Shown piece by piece: positions 1-7,582 of a DNA stretch of 64,000 nt. Positions within the stretch are counted from its first letter, which is position 1. Each line of letters starts with the position of its first letter. The notes under the pieces were generated by a model that ran no database searches, was not told the origin of the DNA, and was given only the letters and a program-made list of their open reading frames with translations. Made by a program: the position numbers and the translations under genes. This stretch comes from Flavobacteriales bacterium (GTDB lineage Bacteria; Bacteroidota; Bacteroidia; Flavobacteriales_F; PHOS-HE28): NCBI GenBank assembly GCA_016721005.1, contig JADKJM010000016.1, positions 558,001 to 622,000 of the forward strand, in the 5' to 3' direction.

Positions 1-2
1 AA

Positions 3-596
3 GCGATCGAGCGCTTGGGCGTTGCCGTGGAGATGGTGGATCCTTCCACCGCTACGCTGGAAAGCATTGCGAAGTACGACGCGATCGTGGTGGGCATCCG
101 CGCCTACAACACCGAGAAGGCGATGGCCGCTTTCAATCCCACGCTGATGCGGTACGTGGAGAGCGGCGGCACCGTGGTGGCCCAATACAACACCCGCAGC
201 AGCGACATGGTCCTGCCCGATTCGCTCTTCGGCCCCTACCCCTTCAAACTCACCCGCGACCGCGTGACGGTGGAGGAAGCGCCGCCCACTTTCCTGGATC
301 CGAAGCATCCGCTGCTGAACTCGCCGAACACCATCACCGTTGCTGACTTCGACGGCTGGGTGCAGGAGCGCGGCCTCTACTTCTGCGGAAGTCTCGACCC
401 GCATTACACCCCGCTGATCGCGTGGAATGATCCGGGCGAGGAGCCGCTCAACGGCGGGCTCATCACCTGCGACTACGGCAAGGGCCGCTATGTGTACACG
501 GGCATCAGCTTCTTCCGGGAACTGCCTGCGGGTGTGCCGGGGGCGTATCGGCTGTTCGCGAACCTGATCTCGAACCGGTCGGTGCGTACACCATAA
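3..596 (+). CDS. PIG-L-family-like deacetylase, C-terminal part (5' end outside window)
   Basis: The reading frame is open from base 3, so the true start lies upstream. The visible ~197 residues resemble the C-terminal glutamine-amidotransferase-like region that follows the PIG-L (GlcNAc deacetylase) domain in long Bacteroidota proteins: YDAIVVGIRAYNT near the start, a GGTVVAQYNT strand, a WVQERGLYF segment and a closing GKGRYVYTGISFFRELPAG. None of the catalytic PIG-L motifs is in the window, so the family call rests on the C-terminal region only. The ORF ends with TAA. No signal or membrane segment is visible in this part. Confidence 0.55.
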   Translation, partial: AIERLGVAVEMVDPSTATLESIAKYDAIVVGIRAYNTEKAMAAFNPTLMRYVESGGTVVAQYNTRSSDMVLPDSLFGPYPFKLTRDRVTVEEAPPTFLDPKHPLLNSPNTITVADFDGWVQERGLYFCGSLDPHYTPLIAWNDPGEEPLNGGLITCDYGKGRYVYTGISFFRELPAGVPGAYRLFANLISNRSVRTP

Positions 597-655
597 TGTG
601 CCCTATCGCATTGCACTGATAGCCCGATCCGCTACCTTGTATCCACGCTCACACT

Positions 656-1105
656 ATGGAAACCACACACGACGGATCCACTGAAATGGTGGTACTGGAT
701 GAGGCCTTCATTAGGATCACCCACCAAACCGCGAACGACTTGATCGTTCTCCGCTGGAAAGGCTACGCGGATCCCACCAATTACCGGAAGGGGTTGAACA
801 CGGGGTTGGACCACGTTCAGAAGCACGGCATCAAACGGTGGCTCGCCGACCTCCGGCACATGGATGCGATCCTTGCTTCCGAGGAGAAATGGACCAATGA
901 GGATTGGTTCCCCCGCTTGATCAAGGCCGGCAAGCTGCGGCGCATGGCCATCCTTCCTTCCAAGGACTTCTTCAACAAGATGAGCGTAGAGCGCATCATG
1001 GACTACAGCGCCGGTGCGATCCAGTTCAAGGTGGGCTACTTCCCCGACGAGCCGAGTTCCATGGAATGGCTCTTCGATGAGGCGATGAGCGCGGCGAATG
1101 CATAG
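656..1105 (+). CDS. SpoIIAA/STAS-like hypothetical protein
   Basis: A 149-residue soluble protein with no signal peptide or membrane segment. Its pattern (a beta strand around VLRWKGYADP, a helix around KGLNTGLDHVQKHG, then KRWLADLRHM) resembles the STAS/SpoIIAA-like fold of small Bacteroidota proteins, in which an Asp-containing strand follows the first helix. No catalytic residues are recognised, so no role is claimed. A TACCTTGT sequence about 20 bases before the ATG resembles the -7 box seen elsewhere in this window. It stands alone on the plus strand, followed by a short hairpin. Confidence 0.65.
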   Translation: METTHDGSTEMVVLDEAFIRITHQTANDLIVLRWKGYADPTNYRKGLNTGLDHVQKHGIKRWLADLRHMDAILASEEKWTNEDWFPRLIKAGKLRRMAILPSKDFFNKMSVERIMDYSAGAIQFKVGYFPDEPSSMEWLFDEAMSAANA

Positions 1106-1110
1106 GGTCG

Positions 1111-1134
1111 GGTCCGGTGCGGAAATACCGGACC
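1111..1134 (+). terminator. Hairpin after STAS-like gene, possible terminator
   Basis: GGTCCGGT and ACCGGACC form a perfect 8-bp stem around an 8-base loop, six bases after the stop codon of the upstream gene. No T-run follows, so factor-independent termination is only possible, not shown. Confidence 0.35.
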
Positions 1135-1298
1135 GCTGATGCAAGCCGGTCAGGGCGGCGGGTCTGATGATCATCAGCCTTCGTTTGCGGATTACGGGGT
1201 TTCTTCGTGGAAGAGCCAAGCGGTCCGTTCAGCGGTCCGGGATGCGTTGCTGCGCATGTCCGGTCCCGGATCACGCAGGCTTCAACACACCACCGACC

Positions 1299-2273
1299 AT
1301 GCCGAAGAAGCGCTACAACGATTGGGACCTACGCCCGGGGATCTGGGGGATCCGGAACTACTACACCACGTTGGAGGAACGCGCCATCGCTGGTGCCATC
1401 ATCTCCCCGGGATACATCGCCATGGCCATGGCGGCGGCCGGTCTTGCCACCGCCGGTCTCCTGCTCAACAGCCCTGCGGCGATCATCGGTTCCATGTGCG
1501 TGGCCCCGTTCATGGCGCCATCGCGCGCGGTGTGCATCGGCACGATCTACCGGGAACCCGGGGTTGTGCTGCGTGGCCTGTTCAAACAGATCGGCGGCCT
1601 GTTGCTCATCGGCAGCGTGATCGCCTTTGTATTGACCACCTTCCTGCAGCATTACCTCGGTGGCTACACCATCACCCCGGAGATCGCCTTACGCGCGATC
1701 CCCACCTCACAGGACTTCGCGTTGAACCTCATCATCGCGATCTCCGCCGGAGCGGCAGCCTCCTTGGCGCTCACCGCCGAGCCGCGCCGGGTGGAAGCCC
1801 CATGGGGGCAGGTGCTGGATGCGGTGATCGGGGTGGAGATCGCCATCTCCTTGATGCCGCCGGCAGCCGTGGTCGGCATCGGACTCGCCTTCGGGGATAC
1901 GGAGGTGGCCACGCGCGCGTTGTTGCTCATGCTGCTGAACATCGTGGGCTTGAACATCCTCGGGAGTGGCGCCATCCTTCTCCTTCGCGGTGTACGCCGT
2001 CGGTTCCTGGACCAGGAGAAGGCCGTGCGCCAAGCCACCGCAGAGACCATTATCCGGGTACCCGGCTTCATTGATGAAGGCAGCACCATCGACGTGACGC
2101 TATTGAGCAAGAACGAGGCGTTGATCAATGTGGTCGTACGTCGTCATTTCGGTGGCGAGGTGCCGAAGACCTTGGCCACGAGCATTGCGGAGGATGTGGA
2201 AACGCGCACCGGATGCAAGAGCGATATCACGGTGGATGTGATCCCGTTGATCACGCATCAAGGGTTGAAGTGA
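1299..2273 (+). CDS. DUF389 integral membrane protein
   Basis: A 324-residue membrane protein. The start MPKKRYNDWD at 1299 is chosen because the frame upstream is low-complexity Arg/Cys-rich and unlike the family. Hydrophobic helices fill roughly residues 20-225, including the family hallmark NSPAAIIGSMCVAPFMAPSR, an ILT/ILA-rich pair of helices, and LMPPAAVVGIGLAFG. A soluble C-terminal region (about 230-324) ends in SDITVDVIPLITHQGLK. DUF389 (TIGR00341-type) proteins have no established function. A 37-base near-copy of the 3' end lies at 5999-6035 in the same orientation, which may mark an insertion into the end of this gene. Confidence 0.85.
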   Translation: MPKKRYNDWDLRPGIWGIRNYYTTLEERAIAGAIISPGYIAMAMAAAGLATAGLLLNSPAAIIGSMCVAPFMAPSRAVCIGTIYREPGVVLRGLFKQIGGLLLIGSVIAFVLTTFLQHYLGGYTITPEIALRAIPTSQDFALNLIIAISAGAAASLALTAEPRRVEAPWGQVLDAVIGVEIAISLMPPAAVVGIGLAFGDTEVATRALLLMLLNIVGLNILGSGAILLLRGVRRRFLDQEKAVRQATAETIIRVPGFIDEGSTIDVTLLSKNEALINVVVRRHFGGEVPKTLATSIAEDVETRTGCKSDITVDVIPLITHQGLK

Positions 2274-2366
2274 TCCGGCGCGCTCAAGGGGGATCGGCCC
2301 GGGTGATATCCATCAGGTTCCGAGGAACCGTCCGGCACTTCCTTGCGTGGTCCCAACTGAAGATCC

Positions 2367-4532
2367 ATGCGCCAGTTCCCACGCCAACTCCTCTTCGCAT
2401 TGTCCACCATGGCCGTTCTCCAAGCCACGGCACAAGCGCCTGCCAATGATGCTTGCGCCAACCCGCAAGCGGTGGCCTGCGGAACGAGCGTGACCGGTAC
2501 GACGCTGGCCGCAACCACGGATGTCACACCATTTTGCGGTACGGCCATCAGCGCACCGGGGGTATGGTACACCGTGCAGGGCGTGAGCGGGTCGGTCACC
2601 GTTTCGACCTGTGCGCAGTTCGATTTCGACACCAAGATCAACGTGTACGAAGGCACCTGCGATGGACTGCAATGCATCGGCGGGAACGACGATGGTGGAG
2701 GTTGCGGCCTGGGATCACAACTGACCTTCGCCACTTGGGATGGTGGTGAATACCTGGTGCTGGTGCAGGGGTACAACAATGCCACCGGGACCTTCACGCT
2801 CACGGTCAATTGCCAGGAGATCCCGAACGATGGTTGTGGCGGCGCACTTCCCATCAGCTGTGGCCAGACGGTGGATGGCACCACGGCGGGTGCCACGCCG
2901 GAGGATATCATTCCTTGCCAGGCCACCCTTACCGCGCCCGCCGTGTGGTACGTGGCTACCGACCTGGTGGGCAATGTGGTGGCCACCACCTGTCCCGATC
3001 CGGGGTACGATACGCAGTTGAGCGTATTCCGGGGAAGCTGTGGCACGCTCCCTTGTGTGGTCGGCAACAACGACACACCGGGCGTAGGCACCTGCTCCAC
3101 CGTGCAATTCGATGCGCAGCCCGGCGAGACGTACTTCTTCCTTGTTCACGGCGTGGGCTCCGCCAGCGGACCGTTCAGCTTGGGCGTGCATTGCACCACC
3201 TGCCCGGCACCGACCAACCTGGGCATCGTGACCACGGGCACGCAAGCGGTAGTGCAATGGACCACTTCCAACCCGGGTGCCCAGTTCGTGATCGAATACG
3301 GACCTGCCGGTTTCACACCGGGTACCGGTACGGTGATCACCGGCCAGAACGGGGTGGGTGGCCCGCCGGTCACGATCAGCGGACTCACCGAGGAGTCGGA
3401 TTATGCCTTGTACCTCTACGAGCAATGCGCCACGGACAGCAGTTACGTCGCGGGGCCCGTTGCCTTCACCACCTTGGGCCCCATGCCACCGAATGCCATC
3501 TGCGCGGGGGCCTTGCCGATCGCGTGTGGATTTACCATCACGGCGAGCACGGCCACGGGGCTGTTCACCGCCGGACCCGCCTGCGGCCCGGCGAACATCA
3601 CCAGCAAGGGGCTGTGGTACGCCTTCTCCGGAACGGGCGAGGAGGTGACCTTGAGCACCTGCACCGGAACGGCCTACGATTCGAAGATCAGCGTGTTCAC
3701 CGGTTCGTGCAACGCGCTGCAATGCGTGGCCGGCAATGACGATGCCCCCGGTTGTGGCACCACGTCGCGCGTGGTGTTCCCGACCGTGCCCGGCACGGAC
3801 TACCTGGTGCTTGTGCATGGCTACAGCGCGGCGGAAGGCGATTTCACCCTGAGCATGACCTGCGCTCCTACATGCAGCCCCGTGGCTGCGGGCGACCAAT
3901 GCGCGGATGCGGTGTTGCTGAGCCTTCAACAGCTCGGCACCTGCACCCCGATCGCCACAACGAACGTGTGCGCATACGCCGAAGTCCTACCCAACCCGAG
4001 CTGCAACCCGTACGCGCCCATCGTCGATGTCTGGTTCAGGTTCAACAGCGGCCAAGCCGTGGGTCATCAGGTGTTGCTTGTGGCTGCGAACGGGCAGCCG
4101 CTCAACGTAGCGCTGTACACTGCTTGCGGAGGCACGGAGATCAGCTGTACCATGGGTGTGGTGGGTGTGCTCACCTTGCCGGGCCTCGCCTCGGACACCG
4201 ATCACCTCCTGCGCATTTGGAACGCCGGTGGCACCGATGCCGGAGCGTTCACCATCTGCGTGGAGGCCGACCTTGGTACCGGACTCATGGATGCACCGGC
4301 GCACCAACCCACCGTGCTGTGGCCCGTGCCCACCACCGGACTTGTGTACCTGAACATGGACGGCACCGGACAACGTGTGGTGGTGCGTGATGCATTGGGG
4401 CGCGTGGTGATGTCCACCTTGCTGCGTGGCCCTGCGCCGCAAGTGATCGATGCGAGCCGCTTGGTACCGGGAAGCTACTGGCTACAGGACTCCGGTTCAG
4501 GCGCGGTGATCGGTCGAATGGTGCGTGAATGA
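2367..4532 (+). CDS. Secreted multi-domain protein with T9SS type A sorting domain
   Basis: A 721-residue cell-surface or secreted protein. Residues 1-23 are a signal peptide ending ATAQA. Four related ~120-residue modules follow, each opening with NDAC/NDGC/NAIC/GDQC, then a VWYTVQG-type strand, FDTKINVYEGTC and YLVLVQGY, similar to pre-peptidase C-terminal beta-sandwich repeats. A fibronectin type III-like domain lies between the second and third modules (about 278-370, PAPTNLGIVTTGTQAVVQW). The last ~80 residues (PVPTTGLVYLNM, VVVRDALGRVV, GSYWLQ) form a type A T9SS sorting domain. No enzymatic motif is visible; adhesion is an inference. Its stop lies 19 bases from that of the convergent alkD-like gene. 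Confidence 0.85.
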   Translation: MRQFPRQLLFALSTMAVLQATAQAPANDACANPQAVACGTSVTGTTLAATTDVTPFCGTAISAPGVWYTVQGVSGSVTVSTCAQFDFDTKINVYEGTCDGLQCIGGNDDGGGCGLGSQLTFATWDGGEYLVLVQGYNNATGTFTLTVNCQEIPNDGCGGALPISCGQTVDGTTAGATPEDIIPCQATLTAPAVWYVATDLVGNVVATTCPDPGYDTQLSVFRGSCGTLPCVVGNNDTPGVGTCSTVQFDAQPGETYFFLVHGVGSASGPFSLGVHCTTCPAPTNLGIVTTGTQAVVQWTTSNPGAQFVIEYGPAGFTPGTGTVITGQNGVGGPPVTISGLTEESDYALYLYEQCATDSSYVAGPVAFTTLGPMPPNAICAGALPIACGFTITASTATGLFTAGPACGPANITSKGLWYAFSGTGEEVTLSTCTGTAYDSKISVFTGSCNALQCVAGNDDAPGCGTTSRVVFPTVPGTDYLVLVHGYSAAEGDFTLSMTCAPTCSPVAAGDQCADAVLLSLQQLGTCTPIATTNVCAYAEVLPNPSCNPYAPIVDVWFRFNSGQAVGHQVLLVAANGQPLNVALYTACGGTEISCTMGVVGVLTLPGLASDTDHLLRIWNAGGTDAGAFTICVEADLGTGLMDAPAHQPTVLWPVPTTGLVYLNMDGTGQRVVVRDALGRVVMSTLLRGPAPQVIDASRLVPGSYWLQDSGSGAVIGRMVRE

Positions 4533-4551
4533 CCCCGAGGAACGCGGCGGT

Positions 4552-5220
4552 TCACACCAGCTTGCGGATGGCTTCGCGCTCGCTCAACGGCGCCAATTCC
4601 CTGGACCGCACGAAAGTGAGCACGGCATCGGGATCCGTTCCGCCCAAGGACCGCAACGCCCAGCCGATGGCCTTGCGGATGAAGAAGTCCTTGTGATCCA
4701 CGTGCCGATCGATGTTCGCGAAGAGCAATGCTTGGTCGGTGTCCTTCTTCCATCGGTTCTGGAAGATGATGGCCGTGCGGTTCAACCACATATCGGTACT
4801 GCCGATCCAGTGCTTGTTCCACTTGGGGATCTCCTTCGGATAGCGCTTCAGGATCACACCCGCGCCATGGATCGCGAGCGCATCCACGGTATCCCACCAG
4901 CTCTTGGTGGTGATGAGTTCCACCATCAACGGCAGATGTTCCGGGGTGAGCTTCTTCGCGTACTTCACCAGGAGGTCCACGGCCGCGTAGTGCATTTCGC
5001 GCTGAGGAACGAGGAGGGCGGAACGGACGATCGCCGGAAGGTCATCCAACGCCGGTGCGCCATGGATGGCCATGTGCTCCTTCATCAACGCACGCCGCTC
5101 CGGTGTCTTGATGCCGAAGAAAGGGAAGTGATCCTTCATGTAGGCCTTCATCGCCAACGCATGCGCTTCGTTCGCGTGCCGCATGAACTCCGCGTGCAAT
5201 GGAAGGAGGTACGAATGCAT
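4552..5220 (-). CDS. DNA alkylation repair protein, AlkD-like HEAT-repeat glycosylase
   Basis: A 222-residue protein built of helical HEAT-like repeats. It carries the family's FGIKTPERR segment near residue 35 and KSWWDTVDALA around 120, whose aromatic and Asp residues sit where AlkD-type glycosylases contact the lesion. AlkD enzymes remove N3- and N7-alkylated bases by base excision. The ATG at 5220 is preferred over 5298 because the longer form would overlap the upstream methyltransferase by 64 bases; the chosen start leaves 14 bases between the genes, suggesting cotranscription on the minus strand. Confidence 0.85.
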   Translation of the reverse strand: MHSYLLPLHAEFMRHANEAHALAMKAYMKDHFPFFGIKTPERRALMKEHMAIHGAPALDDLPAIVRSALLVPQREMHYAAVDLLVKYAKKLTPEHLPLMVELITTKSWWDTVDALAIHGAGVILKRYPKEIPKWNKHWIGSTDMWLNRTAIIFQNRWKKDTDQALLFANIDRHVDHKDFFIRKAIGWALRSLGGTDPDAVLTFVRSRELAPLSEREAIRKLV

Positions 5221-5234
5221 CAGGTGATGAACGA

Positions 5235-5972
5235 TCAATGACCGACCCGCAAGTTCAACGTCCAATGCACCTCGCGCACTTTTGCCGGATCGCCCCATGC
5301 AATGAGCAATTCCTCATGAACCAAGCCGATGGGATCGATGCCGCGTGCGGCGCGGAACTTCGTGCTCGCACTCCAAGTGCGCAGGTAGCCTTCGAGGCTA
5401 TCGAGATCCATGCGGCTGATCATGTCGAAGGCCGGAGGGTCGATCGGATCGAACGGGAAGTGGAGATCCTTGTAGCCGTGCTCAACGATGCGGTTCGGTT
5501 CGATCCAGAAGGGATCGACGATCTCGCTGTGGAGCTTACGGGTCAGGCGATCCACCTCCGGCGTGATCTGCGCGAAGGCGAAGCTCCACGCCGCGATGAC
5601 GCCGCCGGGTTTGAGCACACGGCGGACCTCTTGCACGAACGGCTCACCATGGAACCAGTGCATTGCATTCGCCACGGTGATGAGGTCGATGGAACCGGCA
5701 TCCAGTCCACTGGCCAGCGCATCGGCCTTCCGGTAGGCGATGCGCTCCTGCGGTTCGGCTTGACCCATGAGTTCTTCGCTGATGTCCGTGGCAACCACGC
5801 TATCGAAATGCTCCACGAGTGCTGACGCGGACCGACCTGTTCCCGTGGCGCAGTCCCACGCGAGTTGGCGCGAAGGAGCGACCGACGCGAGGTAGGTGAA
5901 GAGGGCTTCGGGGTATCGGGGCCTTAAGCGCGCGTACTCTTTGGCGATGGCTGCGAAGAAGTTCTCTTTCAC
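5235..5972 (-). CDS. Class I SAM-dependent methyltransferase
   Basis: A 245-residue Rossmann-fold methyltransferase. Motif I is DCATGTGRSA near residue 40, the acidic end of beta-2 is VVATDIS, and motif post-I/II is DLITVANAMHWF, followed by LKPGGVIAAWSF. This pattern is typical of the small-molecule/UbiE-like group. The substrate cannot be read from the sequence. It sits directly upstream of the AlkD-like gene with 14 bases between them, so the two are probably transcribed together. Confidence 0.85.
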   Translation of the reverse strand: MKENFFAAIAKEYARLRPRYPEALFTYLASVAPSRQLAWDCATGTGRSASALVEHFDSVVATDISEELMGQAEPQERIAYRKADALASGLDAGSIDLITVANAMHWFHGEPFVQEVRRVLKPGGVIAAWSFAFAQITPEVDRLTRKLHSEIVDPFWIEPNRIVEHGYKDLHFPFDPIDPPAFDMISRMDLDSLEGYLRTWSASTKFRAARGIDPIGLVHEELLIAWGDPAKVREVHWTLNLRVGH

Positions 5973-5998
5973 GGATCCGAAGCTACCGATCGGCAGCC

Positions 5999-6035
5999 GA
6001 CATCACCGTGGATGTGATCCCGTTGATCTCGCATC
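5999..6035 (+). repeat. Partial copy of the DUF389 gene 3' end
   Basis: These 37 bases match 2223-2259, the codons for DITVDVIPLI(T/S)H at the end of the DUF389 gene, with 34 identities including 21 consecutive bases. Two of the three differences are silent and one is Thr/Ser. The orientation is the same as the DUF389 gene and the reading frame is kept (it continues open to 6214 without resembling the family). It looks like a displaced or duplicated gene end with 2274-5998 lying between the copies. Confidence 0.55.
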
Positions 6036-6173
6036 CGGTTCTCATCCAACTGCGGGATCAGCCGCTCAAGAGCAGCGGACATAGGGCGGTGGTTGGGAGG
6101 CACGCTACGGTTATGCAACGTCACTCCGGACAGGTGGGACAGTCCCGGTGGATGTCAAGGAACCAGAACACTT

Positions 6174-6181
6174 TATATTTG
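6174..6181 (+). promoter_or_regulatory. Bacteroidota -7 box TATATTTG before antitoxin gene
   Basis: TATATTTG matches the TAnnTTTG consensus and lies only 4 bases before the ATG at 6186. Transcription would begin at or near the start codon, giving a leaderless or nearly leaderless mRNA. No clear -33 TTTG element is seen. Confidence 0.5.
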
Positions 6182-6185
6182 AGCT

Positions 6186-6350
6186 ATGCCCAACAAGGCC
6201 AAGCCATCACGTAAGCCTAACATCTCCCAAGAGGAACTGCTGCGCTCGGTGATCGCGTCCTTCAAGATCGAAGGGATCCTGGTGTCCATGGAGGAAGCCA
6301 AGGCGCTGCTGCACAAAGTGCAGATCAGCTTGGGAAAACAGATCGGATAA
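6186..6350 (+). CDS. VbhA-like small antitoxin of the Fic family (class I)
   Basis: A 54-residue protein: a basic N-terminus (KAKPSRKP), then a helix with SFKIEG at residues 25-30 and a second acidic helix MEEAKALLHK. SFKIEG fits exactly the (S/T)xxxE(G/N) inhibitory motif of class I Fic antitoxins such as VbhA, where the Glu pairs with the second Arg of the Fic motif and blocks productive ATP binding. The 3' end overlaps the 3' end of the fic gene by 26 bases on the opposite strand. Class I antitoxins are usually encoded upstream on the same strand, so this layout is odd. Short length limits confidence; the motif plus neighbour is the main support. Confidence 0.65.
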   Translation: MPNKAKPSRKPNISQEELLRSVIASFKIEGILVSMEEAKALLHKVQISLGKQIG

Positions 6351-6912
6351 GGTCCTCCATCGGCGTGCGGTCGCCCACTGCGGCACGTTGGACGGCCAGT
6401 ACGTATTCGTCAAAGCGTTCGCGACCGATGCGGTCGAAGTGCAACTTGCCGTACCCCTGCTTCATCGCCATCATATCGGCAAGCAAACGCGCCGCGCGGC
6501 CGTTGCCTTCGCGGAACGGATGGATGAAGAGCAACTCGCCATGCGTCAGCGCGATGTCGCGGATCAGCGCATCGCGATCCGCATAGACCGCTGGCAATTT
6601 GCTCAGGATCCCGCTGTCAAAGTCACGCATGGTCGCCTCCAGGAACCTGGCTGCCGGGAAACTGAATCCGCCTTTTGACAGGTTCACGTCGCGCAGTTTG
6701 CCCGCGAACGAATACAAGTGGCCCAAGGCGGTGTGACGCATACGCATGATGTACGACAGGTCGAACGTTGTATCATCATTCAACTCCTCGAAGAGGGCCA
6801 CCTCGGCCCGGAGGAATCCCTACAACTCGGCAAGTTCGATGGAACGCTGGTCCGTCAAGCCCAACAGGTTCGGCAGCACTTCACCTTGATCGCCGGGGTG
6901 CTCGTACTTCAT
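6325..6912 (-). pseudogene. fic: Fic/DOC-family AMP-transferase, interrupted by in-frame TAG
   Basis: From the ATG at 6912 the frame reads MKYEHPGDQGEVLPNLLGL, a typical Fic N-terminus, hits TAG at 6822-6820 (codon 31), and continues in the same frame through GFLRAEVALFEEL to the end, 195 residues in full. The Fic motif HPFREGNGRAAR (His at full-length residue 131) is complete for HxFx(D/E)GNGRxxR, and the substrate-docking flap around GGFSFPAA is present. Fic enzymes transfer AMP from ATP to target proteins. A GTG at 6801 could start a shortened protein of 158 residues that keeps the active site. The TAG is one base from GAG, so mutation or base error are both possible. Confidence 0.75.
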
Positions 6913-6945
6913 GGAAAGACAAAGTAACGCTCAGTAGCCAACGCA

Positions 6946-7407
6946 CTACAGGCCCGGAAAAGATGGCGTGGTGATCACGGCTGCGAGCCGCAGAGCTTGT
7001 CCCGCCTCAGCGGGAGTCGTCGCCATCGCTTCGCAAAAGCCTCGCGAGCGCGACAGACCAGGCGGAGGTTTGGGGGGACACCCTCCGGTGGTCCAGCTGA
7101 AGTGCTCCGCATCGCGCAAGGCGCCTGCTTCCACCGGTGTGATCACACGGATGACTCTTTTGCCGATCCGGCCCGGCAGATCGATGGCGGGGAACTCGAT
7201 GTGCCGACCGATGTACACCGTATCCGGCAGCGGCGCATCGCTGCTGTCCATGGCAATGATGTAATCGGCGATGGCAGTGCGGTATGCCGCAGCGGTGTCC
7301 AAGACGATCGTTTCCGCGGAAGTGGACGCCACCGGCGCGGAAGGCTGTGGTGCAGGTTGACACGCCCACAAGATAAGTGGAACGATGGCAGGAAGGAGAG
7401 CGCGCAT
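6946..7407 (-). CDS. Hypothetical lipoprotein
   Basis: A 153-residue protein with a lipoprotein-type N-terminus (MRALLPAIVPLILWAC, Cys 16 as lipidation site) followed by a Pro/Ser/Ala-rich linker. The middle (YIIAMDSSDAPLPDTVYIGRH, RVIRVITPVEAGAL) is unrecognised. The last ~35 residues, from SRSRGFCEAM on, read like translated repeat: the DNA contains the small hairpin CCCGCCTCAGCGGG at 7001-7014 and Arg/Ala-rich sequence, so the natural C-terminus may have been extended by an inserted element. It lies 33 bases upstream of the fic ATG on the same strand. Confidence 0.6.
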   Translation of the reverse strand: MRALLPAIVPLILWACQPAPQPSAPVASTSAETIVLDTAAAYRTAIADYIIAMDSSDAPLPDTVYIGRHIEFPAIDLPGRIGKRVIRVITPVEAGALRDAEHFSWTTGGCPPKPPPGLSRSRGFCEAMATTPAEAGQALRLAAVITTPSFPGL

Positions 7408-7582
7408 CAGACACCAAACCTAGCGCTTGGCACCGGGTTTCTTTTTTGAATTCTTCTTTGAATCTCTGCTTCCGGCCGTCTTTCAAAATAGACCTACACC
7501 CCTCATTTACAGAGCTTTATGCACATGGGCATTTTCGGCCTACGCCCAATTCCTTTTTTGACGCACTGCGGTTGGGCGCCCA

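Noticed and set aside
2715..3929. A 404-codon antisense frame within the T9SS adhesin gene
   Set aside because: Composition is that of a shadow frame; the sense protein has a signal peptide, repeats and a sorting domain.
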